Notes: generated by a model not told the origin, from the letters alone. A DNA stretch of 64,000 nt from JBHYGK01 sp051859045 (GCA_051859045.1 JBHYGK010000004.1:1-64000), one strand, 5' to 3'. Numbered from the stretch's first letter, positions 45,176-56,233 are shown. Numbers and translations are program-made.

Positions 45176-46528
45176 TCAGAAGGAATACTTGACGTGCATG
45201 TGCAGGCGGCGCAGGTCGCCGTCCGCGCCGGACTCGATCTCGCGCTCGCCCAGGATCAGCTCGGCGCCGATGTCGAGCTTGGGGAAGGGCGAGTAGATGA
45301 GGTTGGCGTGCCAGGACTGCGCCGAGCGGGTCGCGGCCAGCCCGGTCAGCAGCGGGTCGTTGTCGAACTCGGCGAAGCTGTAGAACACGTTGCCGCGCAG
45401 CATCGGGTTGAACGCGTGGCGCCAGGCCACGAAGCCGCCGTAGCCATCCAGCGCCTCGAGCGAGCCGTCGGCGCGCTGCATCGCGTCGCTGGCCAGGCCC
45501 AGGCCCAGGTAGCGGCCGATGCCGCTGCCATAGCTGGCCATGTAGCGCAGGTCGTTGTTGGCGTTGATGTTCCAGCGGCCCGAGGCGCTGAGCGCGAAGG
45601 CGGTCTCGCTCTCGTCCACCAGCGCCGTCTCCTGGCGCAGCGTGCGCGCGAGGCCGGCGACGGTGAAGTGGCCCCAGTCGCCGCGGGTGGCCCAGCGCGC
45701 GGTGAGGTCGGGGGCGAGGTTGTCGTCGGAGCTGATGCGGGTGCCGCCCAGGAAGGGCGTGATCGTGGTCTCGGGGTTCTCGACCGAGACGCTCCAGGCG
45801 CCGTTGGTGTAGCGGACCTGGGCCTGGCGCACGAAGGTGGTGCCCTCGGTCGGGCCGATGAAGTCCACCGCGTCCGGCAGCGCCGCGACGTCCTGGAAGT
45901 TCGACCAGGTCTGGCCGGCCAGCCAGCGGTTCCAGCCCACCGTCGCGTGGCGCACGGCGACGCCGTAGGTGTTGGTGCTCTGCTCGTTGCCCAGCGCGCC
46001 GCCGAAGAGGTCGAACTCGAGGTAGGCGCGGAAGCGGTCGCCCTCGGCGCTGGCGTTGTCGACCGCGAACCAGAAGCGCGAGAACTGCGCGTGCATGTCG
46101 AGGTCGGCGCCCTCGTCGGTGCCGCCCACCGGCGTCGCCGACGGCAGGTAGAACAGCCGGCCGGTCGAGCCATCGGCGATCTCGCCGTTGGTGGTGTCGG
46201 TGACCATCGCGTCGAGCTTGATGAAGCCGCCGAAGCTGAAGCGGCTGTCGGGGTTCGCCGCCGGCAGGATCGGCGTGGCCTGGATCACCGGCGCGGCGGG
46301 CGCCGCCGCGGTGGCGGCCGGGGCCGCGGGTGCGGCGGGTGCGGCCGGCGGCGCGGCCTCGCGCTCGGCGACCAGGGCCTGGACCATGCGCTCGAGCTCG
46401 GCGATGCGCGCCTCGAGCTCGGCTTCCTTGGCCGTCTGGCCGAAGGCCGCGCCCGGCAGCGCGAGCGCGAGCAGCAGCGCGGCGGCCAGCGGACGGCGCC
46501 TCGGGCCCGTCGTGTTCGGTGTGTTCAT
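45176..46528 (-). CDS. DcaP-like trimeric outer-membrane porin
   Basis: 450 residues. Signal peptide about 1-30, then a short coiled coil (AKEAELEARIAELERMVQALVAERE), an Ala/Pro linker, and a barrel (FGGFIKLDAMVTDTTNG...HVKYSF, ending in a terminal Phe). This layout is that of DcaP-type porins, which take up dicarboxylates and other small acids. The ATG was chosen because GGGGGAGG lies 5 nt upstream and a signal peptide follows. As first gene of the operon it would pass the substrate from outside to the symporter in the inner membrane. Confidence 0.88.
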   Translation of the reverse strand: MNTPNTTGPRRRPLAAALLLALALPGAAFGQTAKEAELEARIAELERMVQALVAEREAAPPAAPAAPAAPAATAAAPAAPVIQATPILPAANPDSRFSFGGFIKLDAMVTDTTNGEIADGSTGRLFYLPSATPVGGTDEGADLDMHAQFSRFWFAVDNASAEGDRFRAYLEFDLFGGALGNEQSTNTYGVAVRHATVGWNRWLAGQTWSNFQDVAALPDAVDFIGPTEGTTFVRQAQVRYTNGAWSVSVENPETTITPFLGGTRISSDDNLAPDLTARWATRGDWGHFTVAGLARTLRQETALVDESETAFALSASGRWNINANNDLRYMASYGSGIGRYLGLGLASDAMQRADGSLEALDGYGGFVAWRHAFNPMLRGNVFYSFAEFDNDPLLTGLAATRSAQSWHANLIYSPFPKLDIGAELILGEREIESGADGDLRRLHMHVKYSF

Positions 46529-46647
46529 CCCATCCTCCCCCTGTGGATCCCCGCGCTCGGACGGCGCGGTGGTGGGGCGAGCCTGTGCCCGGGGTCGGGC
46601 CCCCGCCATTCGCCATTGGTCGAACCCGGCCCCGCGCGGCGAGGCTG

Positions 46648-46664
46648 CTAAGACCATGGTCTAG
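46648..46664. promoter_or_regulatory. Near-palindrome between acsA and the porin operon (candidate CrbR site)
   Basis: CTAAGACCATGGTCTAG; its core AGACCATGGTCT (46651-46662) is a perfect 12-bp palindrome. It is the most AT-rich patch of the 210-bp divergent region, 75 bp before acsA and 120 bp before the porin ATG, a suitable place to control both. Binding by CrbR is inferred from position only. Confidence 0.45.
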
Positions 46665-46738
46665 GCGCGGGGAGGCTGCGCGCCCGCCGCGTCCGGGGGC
46701 ACACTGCGGGCCAGTCCCCGCGAGCCGACGGAGCCGCC

Positions 46739-48685
<1,947 letters not shown>

Positions 48686-48700
48686 GCGCGCGCGGGGACG

Positions 48701-48720
48701 GCGGAGCGGCTACGCTCCGC
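48701..48720. other. Short hairpin between acsA and crbR
   Basis: GCGGAGCG, loop GCTA, CGCTCCGC, 15 nt after the acsA stop and 24 nt before the crbR ATG. It could attenuate transcription into crbR. It also contains TACGCT, a possible -10 for crbR. Confidence 0.4.
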
Positions 48721-48744
48721 GCGGACCCCGACGCGGACGCCGCG

Positions 48745-49425
48745 ATGCCCCGAGCCATGCCGACCATCCTGATCGCCGACGACCACCCGCTGTTCCGCGA
48801 GGCCCTGCGCGGCGCGGTGGCGCGGGTGGTGCCGGACGCCGTGCTGGTCGAGGCCGAGACCACCGACGGCGTCTACGCCGCGGCCGAGGCGCATCCCGAC
48901 GCCGACCTGCTGCTGCTCGACCTCACCATGCCCGGCGCCCAGGGCTTCAGCGCGCTGGTGCACCTGCGCGCCAGCCAGCCGCTGCTGCCGATCGTGGTGG
49001 TGAGCGCCCGCGAGGAGCCCACCGTGATCCGCCGCGCGCTCGACCACGGCGCGGCGGGCTTCATCCCCAAGTCCGCGGACGCCGAGACCCTGCGCCACGC
49101 CATCGCCACCGTGCTCGAGGGCGGCCGCTGGGCGCCGCCGCAGGTGGCCCAGGCCAGCGCGGTGGGCCGCGAGGAGGCCGACGTGGCCGCGCGCGTGCGC
49201 GAGCTCACCCCGCAGCAGTTCCGGGTGCTGTCGATGCTCGGCGCGGGCCTGCTCAACAAGCAGATCGCCTACGACCTCGGGGTCAGCGAGGCCACGGTGA
49301 AGGCGCACATGACCGCGATCCTGCGCAAGCTCGGCGCCAGCAACCGCACCCAGGCGGTGCTGGTGGCGGGCCGGCTGGCGCTGGACCCCGACGGCGTGCG
49401 CCCGCCGCCGCCCGACGAGGACTGA
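48745..49425 (+). CDS. crbR: LuxR-family response regulator CrbR
   Basis: 226 residues. Receiver domain: acidic pair D12/D13, phospho-acceptor D59 (LLLLDLTMPG), S87 and K109. The C-terminal LuxR-type helix-turn-helix reads LTPQQFRVLSMLGAGLLNKQIAYDLGVSEATVKAHMTAIL. CrbR with its kinase CrbS is known in Vibrio and Pseudomonas to switch on acs and acetate uptake. The position between acsA and the CrbS-type kinase supports this. An alternative ATG at 48757 would remove four residues. Confidence 0.9.
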   Translation: MPRAMPTILIADDHPLFREALRGAVARVVPDAVLVEAETTDGVYAAAEAHPDADLLLLDLTMPGAQGFSALVHLRASQPLLPIVVVSAREEPTVIRRALDHGAAGFIPKSADAETLRHAIATVLEGGRWAPPQVAQASAVGREEADVAARVRELTPQQFRVLSMLGAGLLNKQIAYDLGVSEATVKAHMTAILRKLGASNRTQAVLVAGRLALDPDGVRPPPPDED

Positions 49426-49447
49426 GCCCGCCGCCGGGCGGCCTCAG
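49422..49447. terminator. Symmetric element with convergent stop codons (crbR/crbS)
   Basis: CTGAG (49422-49426) and CTCAG (49443-49447) flank a small stem CCCG-CCGC-CGGG; the stops of crbR and crbS lie in the outer arms. Weaker than the other examples of this arrangement. Confidence 0.3.
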
Positions 49448-52400
49448 GCCCCCGGCGGCGTCCGCCGGCAGGCGCCGAGGAAGGCCCGCAGCACGGCCGG
49501 CTTGAGCGGCTTGGTGAGCACCGGATAGCCGCCCTCGCGGGCGCGCCGCTTCAGCGCGTCGCCGCCGTCGGCGGTGGCCAGCGCCGCGGGCAGCGGCGGG
49601 GCGCCGGCGCGCGCGCGCAGCGCGTCCAGCGCCTGCAGGCCATCGAGCCGGTCGTGCAGGTGGTAGTCCACGACGAGCGCGTCGGGGCGGGCCGCGTCGA
49701 TCGCGGCCAGGGCCTCGTCGACGGTCTCCGCCACGCGCACCCCGACGCCCCAGCGGCCCAGCAGCGCGGCCATGCCGTCGAGGATCTCGCGGTCGTTGTC
49801 CACGCACAGCACCTGCAGCCCGGCCAGCTCGCCCGCGTCGCCCGGTGCCAGCGCGGCGGGCGCGCCCGGCGCCTCCGACGTGCGCGGCACCGCGATCGAG
49901 AACACGCTGCCGCGGCCCGGCCACGAGCGAACCGCGATCGGGTGCGCCAGCAGGCGCGAGATGCGCTGGCAGATCGACAGTCCCAGCCCGAGCCCGCGCT
50001 CGCCCCAGGGCGAGGGCTGCTCGAAGCGGTGGAACTCCTCGTAGATCTGGGCCAGGTGCTCCGGCGGGATGCCCGGCCCGGTGTCCCAGACCTCGATGCG
50101 CGCCTCGCCGCCCGCGCGGCGCGCGCCCACCAGCACCTGGCCCTCGCGGGTGTAGCGCAGCGCGTTGGCGAGGTAGTTCTGGATCACGCGCCGGAGCAGG
50201 CGGCGGTCGGAGCGGATCCGCAAGCCGCTGCGCGCCACCCGCAGGCGCAGGCCGCGCGCCTGCGCCAGCGGGGCGTACTGGCCGGCGACGCTGCCCAGCA
50301 GCGCGTCGAGGTCGATCACCTCGCGCTCGGGCAGCAGGGCGCCCTCCTCGAGGCGGCTGACGTCGAGCAGGCCGTCGAGCAGCTCCTCGGCCGCGCGCAG
50401 CGCGGTATCCACGCGCTCGGCCAGGCGCTTCTGCTCGGCGGCGTCGTCGCTGGCGCCGAGCGCGCTGGCGAACAGGCGCGCGGCGTTGAGCGGCTGCAGC
50501 ACGTCGTGGCTGAGCGCGGCGAGGAAGCGGGTGCGCGAGCGGTTGGCCGCCTCGGCCGCCGCCGAGCGCTCGGCCACGCGGGCCTCCAGGGTCTCGTTGG
50601 CGTCGCGCAGCGCCTGCTCGACGCGCTTGTAGTCGGTGACGTCGGTGTAGGTGGTGACGTAGCCGCCGCCGGGCAGCGCGCGGCCGGTCATCTCGATCAC
50701 CTGGCCGTTCGGGCGCACGCGCTCGAAGACGTGCGGCGAGCCGGCGCGCATGTGGCCGATGCGCCGGGCCACCTTCTGCGCGACGTCGTCGTCCTCGCCG
50801 GGCTCGCCGAGCTCGCCGCGCTCGGCGTTGTAGCGGATCAGGTCGGCCACCGGGCGGCCGATGTAGAGCATGCCCTCGGGGTACTCGAACATCTCCTGGT
50901 AGCGCCGGTTCCAGGCCACCAGGCGCATGTCGCCGTCGACCACGCTGACCGCCTGCGAGAGGTTGTCGAGCGTGGCCGAGAGGATCTGGCGGTTGAAGCG
51001 CAGCTCCTGGCCGGCCTCGTCGAGCAGCGCGATCACCTCGGCGAGCTCCATGCCGGTGCCGCGCAGCGCGCCGGTGAGGGCGCGCCGGGCCGAGGCGGCG
51101 CCGATCGAGGCCGCGAGCAGGCGCTCGCAGAACACCAGCAGCGCGCGGTCGGCCGGCGCGCTGGCCGGCAGCTCGCGGCCCTGGGCGAGCATGTGCTCGA
51201 GGAAGGCCCGCCGGGCCTGGCGCACGCCCACCACGCGCGCGGCCAGCGCCTGCAGGTCGCCGACCAGGATGCTGCCCTGCCAGGCGCTGCCGGCGTAGGG
51301 CGTGCGCTGGGCGTAGGGGTCGAGGAAGGGCGCGGCGCGCAGGCGCTCCTCGAAGCTGGGCCGGCTGCGCGCCGAGACCACCAGGAACGCGCCGACGTTC
51401 ACCAGCAGCGACCAGAACACGCCGTGGGTCAGCGCATCCCAGCCGCGCAGGCCGAACAGCGCCTCCGGCCGCAGCCAGGCGATGCCGAGCGGGCCGGTGT
51501 CGACCCAGCCGCCGGGCATCCAGCCGCTGCCGGCCATGCTGGGCAGCAGCAGGGTGTAGGCCCAGGTGGCGAAGCCCGCGAGCAGGCCGGCCTGGGCGCC
51601 CTGGCGGCTGGCGCCGCGCCAGTACAGGCCGCCGATCAGCGCCGGCGCGAACTGCGCCACCGCGGCGAAGGCCAGCAGGCCGTAGGCCGCGAGGCCATCG
51701 GCGCCGGTCGAGCCGCGGTAGTAGCCATAGGCCAGCGCGCACAGCGCCACGATCGTGGCGCGCCGCACCCACAGCACCACCGGGCCCACCGGGCGCCGCT
51801 CGCCCTGGCCGTAGCGGCGCGTGCGCAGCAGCAGCGGCATCACCAGGTCGTTGGAGACCATCGTCGCCAGCGCCACGCAGGCCACGATCACCATGCCGGT
51901 GGCGGCCGAGAAGCCGCCGATGTAGACCAGCAGGGTCAGCGCCGACGCGTCGCGCATCGCCGGCAGCTGCAGCACCCAGGTGTCGGCCGGGGCGCCGTCG
52001 GGCCCGATCAGCGCGTGGCCGGCGAGCGTGATCGGCACCACCATCGCGCAGACCAGCGCGAGGTAGCCCACGAACCACCAGCGCGAGCGGCGCACGTCGC
52101 CGACGTCCTCGCACTCCACCACCGCCACCTGGAACTGGCGCGGCAGGCAGACGATGGCCGCGAAGGCCAGCAGCGTCTGGGCCAGGAAGCCCCGCGGCAG
52201 GCCCTCGGAGGCCAGCGCGCGCGCGCCCTCGGCCAGGCGCTCGCCGCTGCCGTCCGGCAGCAGGGTCCACGCGTAGACGCCCACCGCGACGAAGGCCACC
52301 AGCTTCACCAGCGACTCCAGCGCCACCGCCAGCATCATGCCGTGGTGGTGCTCGGTGGCGTCGATGCCGCGGGTGCCGAACGCGATGGCGAACGCAGCCA

Positions 52401-52905
52401 GCATCGTCGCCACCCAGAACGCCGGGTCGCGCAGGACGCCGTCGCCGCCGCCACCGCCGTCGCTGGCGATGACCTCGACACTCAGCGCCACCGCCTTGAA
52501 CTGCAGCGCGATGTAGGGCACCGCCGCGACCAGCGCGATGCAGGTCACCAGCGCCGCCAGCGACTGCGCGCGGCCGTAGCGCGCGCCGATGAAGTCGGCG
52601 ATCGACACCACCCGCTGCTCGCCGGTGATCAGCACCAGGCGCTCGAGCAGCTTCCAGGCGAACACCATCATCAGCGCCGGGCCGAGGTAGATCGGCAGGA
52701 AGCCCAGGCCGGTGGACGCCGCCGTGCCGACCGCGCCGTAGAAGGTCCAGCTCGAGCAGTACACCGCCAGCGCGAGGCTGTAGACCGCGGGCCTGAGCCA
52801 GGTGCGGGTGGGGTAGAGCGGCCGGCGGTCGCCCCACCAGGCCACCGCGAACAGCAGGCCGGCGTAGGCCGCCGACACCAGCAGCAGGATCCATCCGGCG
52901 ACCAC
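49444..52905 (-). CDS. crbS: SSS transporter-hybrid sensor histidine kinase CrbS
   Basis: 1153 residues. Residues 1-510 form a sodium:solute-symporter-like domain with about 13 helices (PTRTWLRPAVYSLALAVYCSSWTFYGAVGTA...). Then a PAS domain (about 645-760), HisKA with phospho-acceptor H800 (ALSHDVLQPLNAARLF), HATPase with N910, DTGPG (941-945) and GLGLGLSI, and a C-terminal receiver with D1080 (VVDYHLHD). The transporter half probably senses the solute or its flux. Partner is CrbR, convergent to it. GTG start with a GGGGGA ribosome-binding site 6-7 nt upstream. Confidence 0.92.
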   Translation of the reverse strand: MVAGWILLLVSAAYAGLLFAVAWWGDRRPLYPTRTWLRPAVYSLALAVYCSSWTFYGAVGTAASTGLGFLPIYLGPALMMVFAWKLLERLVLITGEQRVVSIADFIGARYGRAQSLAALVTCIALVAAVPYIALQFKAVALSVEVIASDGGGGGDGVLRDPAFWVATMLAAFAIAFGTRGIDATEHHHGMMLAVALESLVKLVAFVAVGVYAWTLLPDGSGERLAEGARALASEGLPRGFLAQTLLAFAAIVCLPRQFQVAVVECEDVGDVRRSRWWFVGYLALVCAMVVPITLAGHALIGPDGAPADTWVLQLPAMRDASALTLLVYIGGFSAATGMVIVACVALATMVSNDLVMPLLLRTRRYGQGERRPVGPVVLWVRRATIVALCALAYGYYRGSTGADGLAAYGLLAFAAVAQFAPALIGGLYWRGASRQGAQAGLLAGFATWAYTLLLPSMAGSGWMPGGWVDTGPLGIAWLRPEALFGLRGWDALTHGVFWSLLVNVGAFLVVSARSRPSFEERLRAAPFLDPYAQRTPYAGSAWQGSILVGDLQALAARVVGVRQARRAFLEHMLAQGRELPASAPADRALLVFCERLLAASIGAASARRALTGALRGTGMELAEVIALLDEAGQELRFNRQILSATLDNLSQAVSVVDGDMRLVAWNRRYQEMFEYPEGMLYIGRPVADLIRYNAERGELGEPGEDDDVAQKVARRIGHMRAGSPHVFERVRPNGQVIEMTGRALPGGGYVTTYTDVTDYKRVEQALRDANETLEARVAERSAAAEAANRSRTRFLAALSHDVLQPLNAARLFASALGASDDAAEQKRLAERVDTALRAAEELLDGLLDVSRLEEGALLPEREVIDLDALLGSVAGQYAPLAQARGLRLRVARSGLRIRSDRRLLRRVIQNYLANALRYTREGQVLVGARRAGGEARIEVWDTGPGIPPEHLAQIYEEFHRFEQPSPWGERGLGLGLSICQRISRLLAHPIAVRSWPGRGSVFSIAVPRTSEAPGAPAALAPGDAGELAGLQVLCVDNDREILDGMAALLGRWGVGVRVAETVDEALAAIDAARPDALVVDYHLHDRLDGLQALDALRARAGAPPLPAALATADGGDALKRRAREGGYPVLTKPLKPAVLRAFLGACRRTPPGA

Positions 52906-53017
52906 GCGCGTCCCCCGCGAGAACAGGCCCCGAGTCTAGCGCCGGCGCCGGCCGCGCGGGCCGGCCTTCGCCGAAGGTCGCATGCGCGGTCCCGCCCGCC
53001 CGTGGCAGGCTGGAGGC

Positions 53018-54832
53018 ATGGATCCGGTGCCCGGCCTCGACCTGCACGCCCCGCCCTTCGACCTGCTCGCGGAGGCCGAGCGCGCGCGCGTCGCCGCGGC
53101 CGTCGACCTCGGCTTCCATCCCGCCGGCGCCTGCATCCTCGAGGCCGGCGCGGCCTCCGCGCAGGTCCACGTGATCCTCAAGGGCCACGTCCGCGCGCTC
53201 GACGCCCGCCCCGACGGCCAGCAGCTCTTCGCGGACTACGGGCCCGGCGACGTGTTCGGCGCCTGGGCCGTGATCGCCGGGCGCGCCCGCCACCGCTACG
53301 AGGCGGCCGAGGACGTGCTCGCCTTCCAGCTGCCCGCCGCGCTGTTCCGCGCGCTGCTCGAGGGCAACCCGGCGTTCGCCGCTTACTTCCACGAGGGCCT
53401 GTCGCTCAAGCGTCGGCTCGCGGCCAACCAGCAGCAGCCCTCCGAGGTCAGCGAGCTGATGCTCACCCGCGTGCGCGACGCGCAGCTGGCCCCGGCGGTG
53501 GCGGTCGCGGCGGGCACCGCGATCGGCGAGGCCGCCCGGCGCCTGCGCGAGGCGCGGGTGGAGTGCCTGCTGGTCGAGGACCCGGCAGCCGGCCGCGGCA
53601 TCGTCACCCGCACCGACCTGCTCGATGCGCTCGCGCTCGACGGCCTGCCGCGCGACGCGCCGGTCGGCCCGCTGGCCAAGCGGCCGGTGCTCGGCGTGCG
53701 CGCCAACGACGTGCTGTTCCAGGCCCTGGTCACGATGACCGAGCGCCACATCGAGCGCGTGCTGGTCGAGGACGACGGCGCGGTGCTGGGCACGCTCGGC
53801 CTGGCCGAGGTGCTGGCGCACTACGCCAGCCACTCGCACCTGATCAGCCTGCGCCTGGAGCGCGCCACCGACCTCGCCGAGGTCGCCGACGCCGCGCGCG
53901 GCATGACCCGGCTGGTCAGCCAGCTGCATGCCCAGGGCGCGCGGATGAGCTACCTGATGGAGCTCGTCAGCGCGCTCAACTCGCGCATCCTGCGCCGGGT
54001 GTTCGAGGACGTCGTGCCCGAGGCCCTGCGCGGGCGGATGTGCCTGCTGGTGCTCGGCAGCGAGGGCCGCCGCGAGCAGATCCTCAAGACCGACCAGGAC
54101 AACGCGCTGGTGCTGGCCGACGACCTCGACTGGGACGGCCTCGACGACGCCATGCGCCGCTTCGGCGAGGCGCTGGCCGACATCGGCTACCCGCCCTGCC
54201 CGGGTGGGGTGATGGTGCGCAACCCGGCCTGGCGGATGACCCGCGCGCAGTGGATCGAGCGCGTGGCGCACTGGGGCCGGTCCCGCGACGGGGCCAGCGC
54301 GATGGAGCTCTCGATCGCGCTCGACGCGCGCGCGGTCGCCGGCGACGAAGCGCTGTTCGCGCCGGTCGCCGACGCCATCGCCGCGCTCGGCCGCGACGAG
54401 CTGCTGCTGCGCGAGCTCGCGCGCACCACGCTGGGCTTCGACACCCCGCTGAGCCTGTTCGGCAAGGTCCGCGGCGGCGAGCACGGCACCGACCTCAAGA
54501 AGGGCGGCGTCTTCCCGCTGGTGCACGGCGTGCGGGTGCTGGCGCTGCGCCACGGCATCCGCCGCCGCAACAGCTTCGACCGCTGCGCGGCGCTGATGGA
54601 GGCCGGGGCCCTGTCGCGCGAGCTCGGCCGCGACGTGCCGCAGGCGCTCGCGGTGTTCCTGCGGCTGCGGCTCGGCGCCCAGCTGCAGGCGATCGCGGAG
54701 GGCCGCGCGGCCGGCAACCTGCTCGACGTGCGCGCGCTGCGCCGGCTCGACCGCGAGCTGCTGCGCGACGCGCTGCGGGTGGTGAACGCGTTCAAGGACC
54801 ACGTCCGCGCCGCGTTCCACCTGGCCAGCTGA
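53018..54832 (+). CDS. cNMP-binding/CBS/DUF294 nucleotidyltransferase-like protein
   Basis: 604 residues. In order: a cyclic-nucleotide-binding-like domain (about 20-135; FADYGPGDVFGAWAVI), two CBS domains (about 155-290), and DUF294 with LVLGSEGRREQ and KTDQDNAL (about 343-363), plus the DUF294_C helical end. DUF294 resembles GlnD-type nucleotidyltransferases. This domain set is commonly linked to acs/CrbS loci, suggesting a role in energy or acetate signalling. Start: the ATG at 53018 begins high-GC3 coding; an in-frame ATG at 52982 has AT-rich third positions and would add 12 atypical residues. Confidence 0.88.
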   Translation: MDPVPGLDLHAPPFDLLAEAERARVAAAVDLGFHPAGACILEAGAASAQVHVILKGHVRALDARPDGQQLFADYGPGDVFGAWAVIAGRARHRYEAAEDVLAFQLPAALFRALLEGNPAFAAYFHEGLSLKRRLAANQQQPSEVSELMLTRVRDAQLAPAVAVAAGTAIGEAARRLREARVECLLVEDPAAGRGIVTRTDLLDALALDGLPRDAPVGPLAKRPVLGVRANDVLFQALVTMTERHIERVLVEDDGAVLGTLGLAEVLAHYASHSHLISLRLERATDLAEVADAARGMTRLVSQLHAQGARMSYLMELVSALNSRILRRVFEDVVPEALRGRMCLLVLGSEGRREQILKTDQDNALVLADDLDWDGLDDAMRRFGEALADIGYPPCPGGVMVRNPAWRMTRAQWIERVAHWGRSRDGASAMELSIALDARAVAGDEALFAPVADAIAALGRDELLLRELARTTLGFDTPLSLFGKVRGGEHGTDLKKGGVFPLVHGVRVLALRHGIRRRNSFDRCAALMEAGALSRELGRDVPQALAVFLRLRLGAQLQAIAEGRAAGNLLDVRALRRLDRELLRDALRVVNAFKDHVRAAFHLAS

Positions 54833-54842
54833 GGCCGCGCCG

Positions 54843-55466
54843 GTGCTGGCCGCCCTGCGCCGTTGGCGCGACCGCCGCCGCCACGGGCCCGGCCCCTGGG
54901 GCGCGCTGCTGGCGCCCGCGCCGCCCGGCGAGTGGGTGTCGCTGGACCTCGAGACCAGCGGGCTGGACCCGGCCCGCGACCAGGTGCTGGCGATCGCCGC
55001 GGTGCCGGTGCGCGCGGGCGTGATCCACCTCGCGGAGCGCTTCGAGGCGGTGGTGCGGCCGCCGGCGTCGCTGGGCATCGACTCCATCCGCCACCACCGG
55101 CTGCGCCCGCTCGACCTCGCGGGCGGCCTCGGCGAGCGCGAGGCCATCGAGGCGCTGCTGCGCTGGCTGGGCCCGCGTGCGCTGGTCGGCTACCGGATCG
55201 GCTTCGACGCCGCGATGCTCGACCGCCACGCCGCCGCGATCACCGGCTTCGCCCTGCCCAATCCCCGCCACGACCTCGCCCACCGCTGGCGCCGCCGCGA
55301 CCACGCGCGGCGGCCCGATGCGCTCGCCGGGGACGCCAGCTTCGAGGCGATCGCGCGCGCGCTGGACGTGCCGATGCTGGCGCGCCACACCGCGCTGGGC
55401 GACGCGGTCACCGCCGCGGCGTGCTGGCTGGCCCTGGAGGCCGAGGCGGGCGGCGCGCGCCGCTGA
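54843..55466 (+). CDS. DEDDh 3'-5' exonuclease, DnaQ-like
   Basis: 207 residues. The exonuclease residues are D35 and E37 (SLDLETSG), D122 (GYRIGFDAAMLD), and H182 with D187 (HTALGDAVTA), matching the DEDDh pattern of Pol III epsilon-like nucleases. No helicase or polymerase domain is attached. It begins with GTG 10 nt after the DUF294 gene, and this gene pair is often found together. Its connection to acetate regulation is not known. Confidence 0.87.
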   Translation: MLAALRRWRDRRRHGPGPWGALLAPAPPGEWVSLDLETSGLDPARDQVLAIAAVPVRAGVIHLAERFEAVVRPPASLGIDSIRHHRLRPLDLAGGLGEREAIEALLRWLGPRALVGYRIGFDAAMLDRHAAAITGFALPNPRHDLAHRWRRRDHARRPDALAGDASFEAIARALDVPMLARHTALGDAVTAAACWLALEAEAGGARR

Positions 55467-55501
55467 GCGCGCCGCCGCCCGGGCGCGGGGCCCGGAAACG
55501 A

Positions 55502-55527
55502 CGAAGCCCGCCGGAGGGCGGGCTTCG
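55502..55527. terminator. Hairpin between convergent exonuclease and rpmG
   Basis: CGAAGCCCGCC (55502-55512), loop GGAG, GGCGGGCTTCG (55517-55527). It is a perfect 11-bp stem of the GAAGCCCG type seen at other gene ends in this window, with no T tract. Confidence 0.6.
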
Positions 55528-55554
55528 CGTGGAGGCATCAAGGGCGCCAGGCGC

Positions 55555-55719
55555 TTACTTGATCTTGCCTTCCTTGTAGATCACGTGCTTGCGGACGACG
55601 GGATCGTACTTCTTGATCTCCATCTTGGCCGGGGTGTTCTTCTTGTTCTTGTCGGTCGTGTAGAAGTGACCGGTGCCCGCAGAAGAAATCAGGCGGATCT
55701 TGTCGCGCTTGGAAGCCAT
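55555..55719 (-). CDS. rpmG: 50S ribosomal protein L33
   Basis: 54 residues, MASKRDKIRLISSAGTGHFY then TTDKNKKNTPAKMEIKKYDP and a C-terminus ending KEGKIK. This matches L33 of proteobacteria, of the form lacking the zinc-binding Cys pairs. It follows rpmB by 13 nt. Third positions include more A/T than the neighbours, as expected for a highly expressed Lys-rich small protein. Confidence 0.95.
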   Translation of the reverse strand: MASKRDKIRLISSAGTGHFYTTDKNKKNTPAKMEIKKYDPVVRKHVIYKEGKIK

Positions 55720-55732
55720 GGTTCAGTGCTCC

Positions 55733-55969
55733 TCAGATCTTCTCGCCGCGGGCGCGCAGCTCGGCCAGGACGACGTCGATGCCCTTCTTGTCGATGGTCC
55801 GCAGGGCATGCGCGCTGACGCGCAGCTTGATCCAGCGGTTCTCACTCGCGACCCAGAAGCGGCGCTCATGCAGGTTGGGGAGGAAACGGCGGCGGGTCTT
55901 GTTGTTGGCGTGCGAGACGTTGTTACCCGTCTGCACGGCCTTGCCGCTGACTTGGCAAACTCGGGACAT
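55733..55969 (-). CDS. rpmB: 50S ribosomal protein L28
   Basis: 78 residues: MSRVCQVSGKAVQTGNNVSHANNKTRRRFLPNLHERRFWV is diagnostic for L28. It leads the conserved rpmB-rpmG operon. The predicted promoter lies about 200 nt upstream, leaving a leader near 190 nt. Confidence 0.97.
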   Translation of the reverse strand: MSRVCQVSGKAVQTGNNVSHANNKTRRRFLPNLHERRFWVASENRWIKLRVSAHALRTIDKKGIDVVLAELRARGEKI

Positions 55970-56167
55970 GGCGAACTCCTGGGTGGATCGATCGTCCTGG
56001 TGGCGCCCCCCATGGCCTGGGAGGCATCGGCCCCGCGGCCGCGCGCCTGGCCGGTGGTCCGGGGGCGGTGCCGTACGCGATGCGGGCGAGGGTGCAGCTG
56101 GGCCGCTGGGAGGCCGGATCGCGCTCCGGGGGCTCCGCCGGCGTCAAGCCGGTTCAGCGGGCCGCGC

Positions 56168-56197
56168 ACTATACGGGAGGGGCGGGGGTGGTCGCAA
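56168..56197 (-). promoter_or_regulatory. Promoter of rpmB-rpmG
   Basis: TTGCGA (56192-56197) and TATAGT (56168-56173) on the minus strand, 18 nt apart. The start site would be near 56161. The 264-bp space between the epimerase and rpmB holds this promoter and the long leader, and no other gene is evident. Confidence 0.6.
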
Positions 56198-56233
56198 CTT
56201 GACCAGCCGGGCGGCGCGGGCCCCCGGCGGGGC

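Noticed and set aside
52982..53017. Upstream ATG for the DUF294 protein
   Set aside because: The 12 added codons have several A/T third positions, unlike the gene body, and give an atypical Arg/Pro/Gly-rich start. It remains possible because the SD at 53018 is very close to the ATG.
55923..56147. A 74-codon frame upstream of rpmB on the minus strand
   Set aside because: It overlaps the rpmB 5' end and leader, is Pro/Arg-rich with no recognisable domain, and is a composition artefact.
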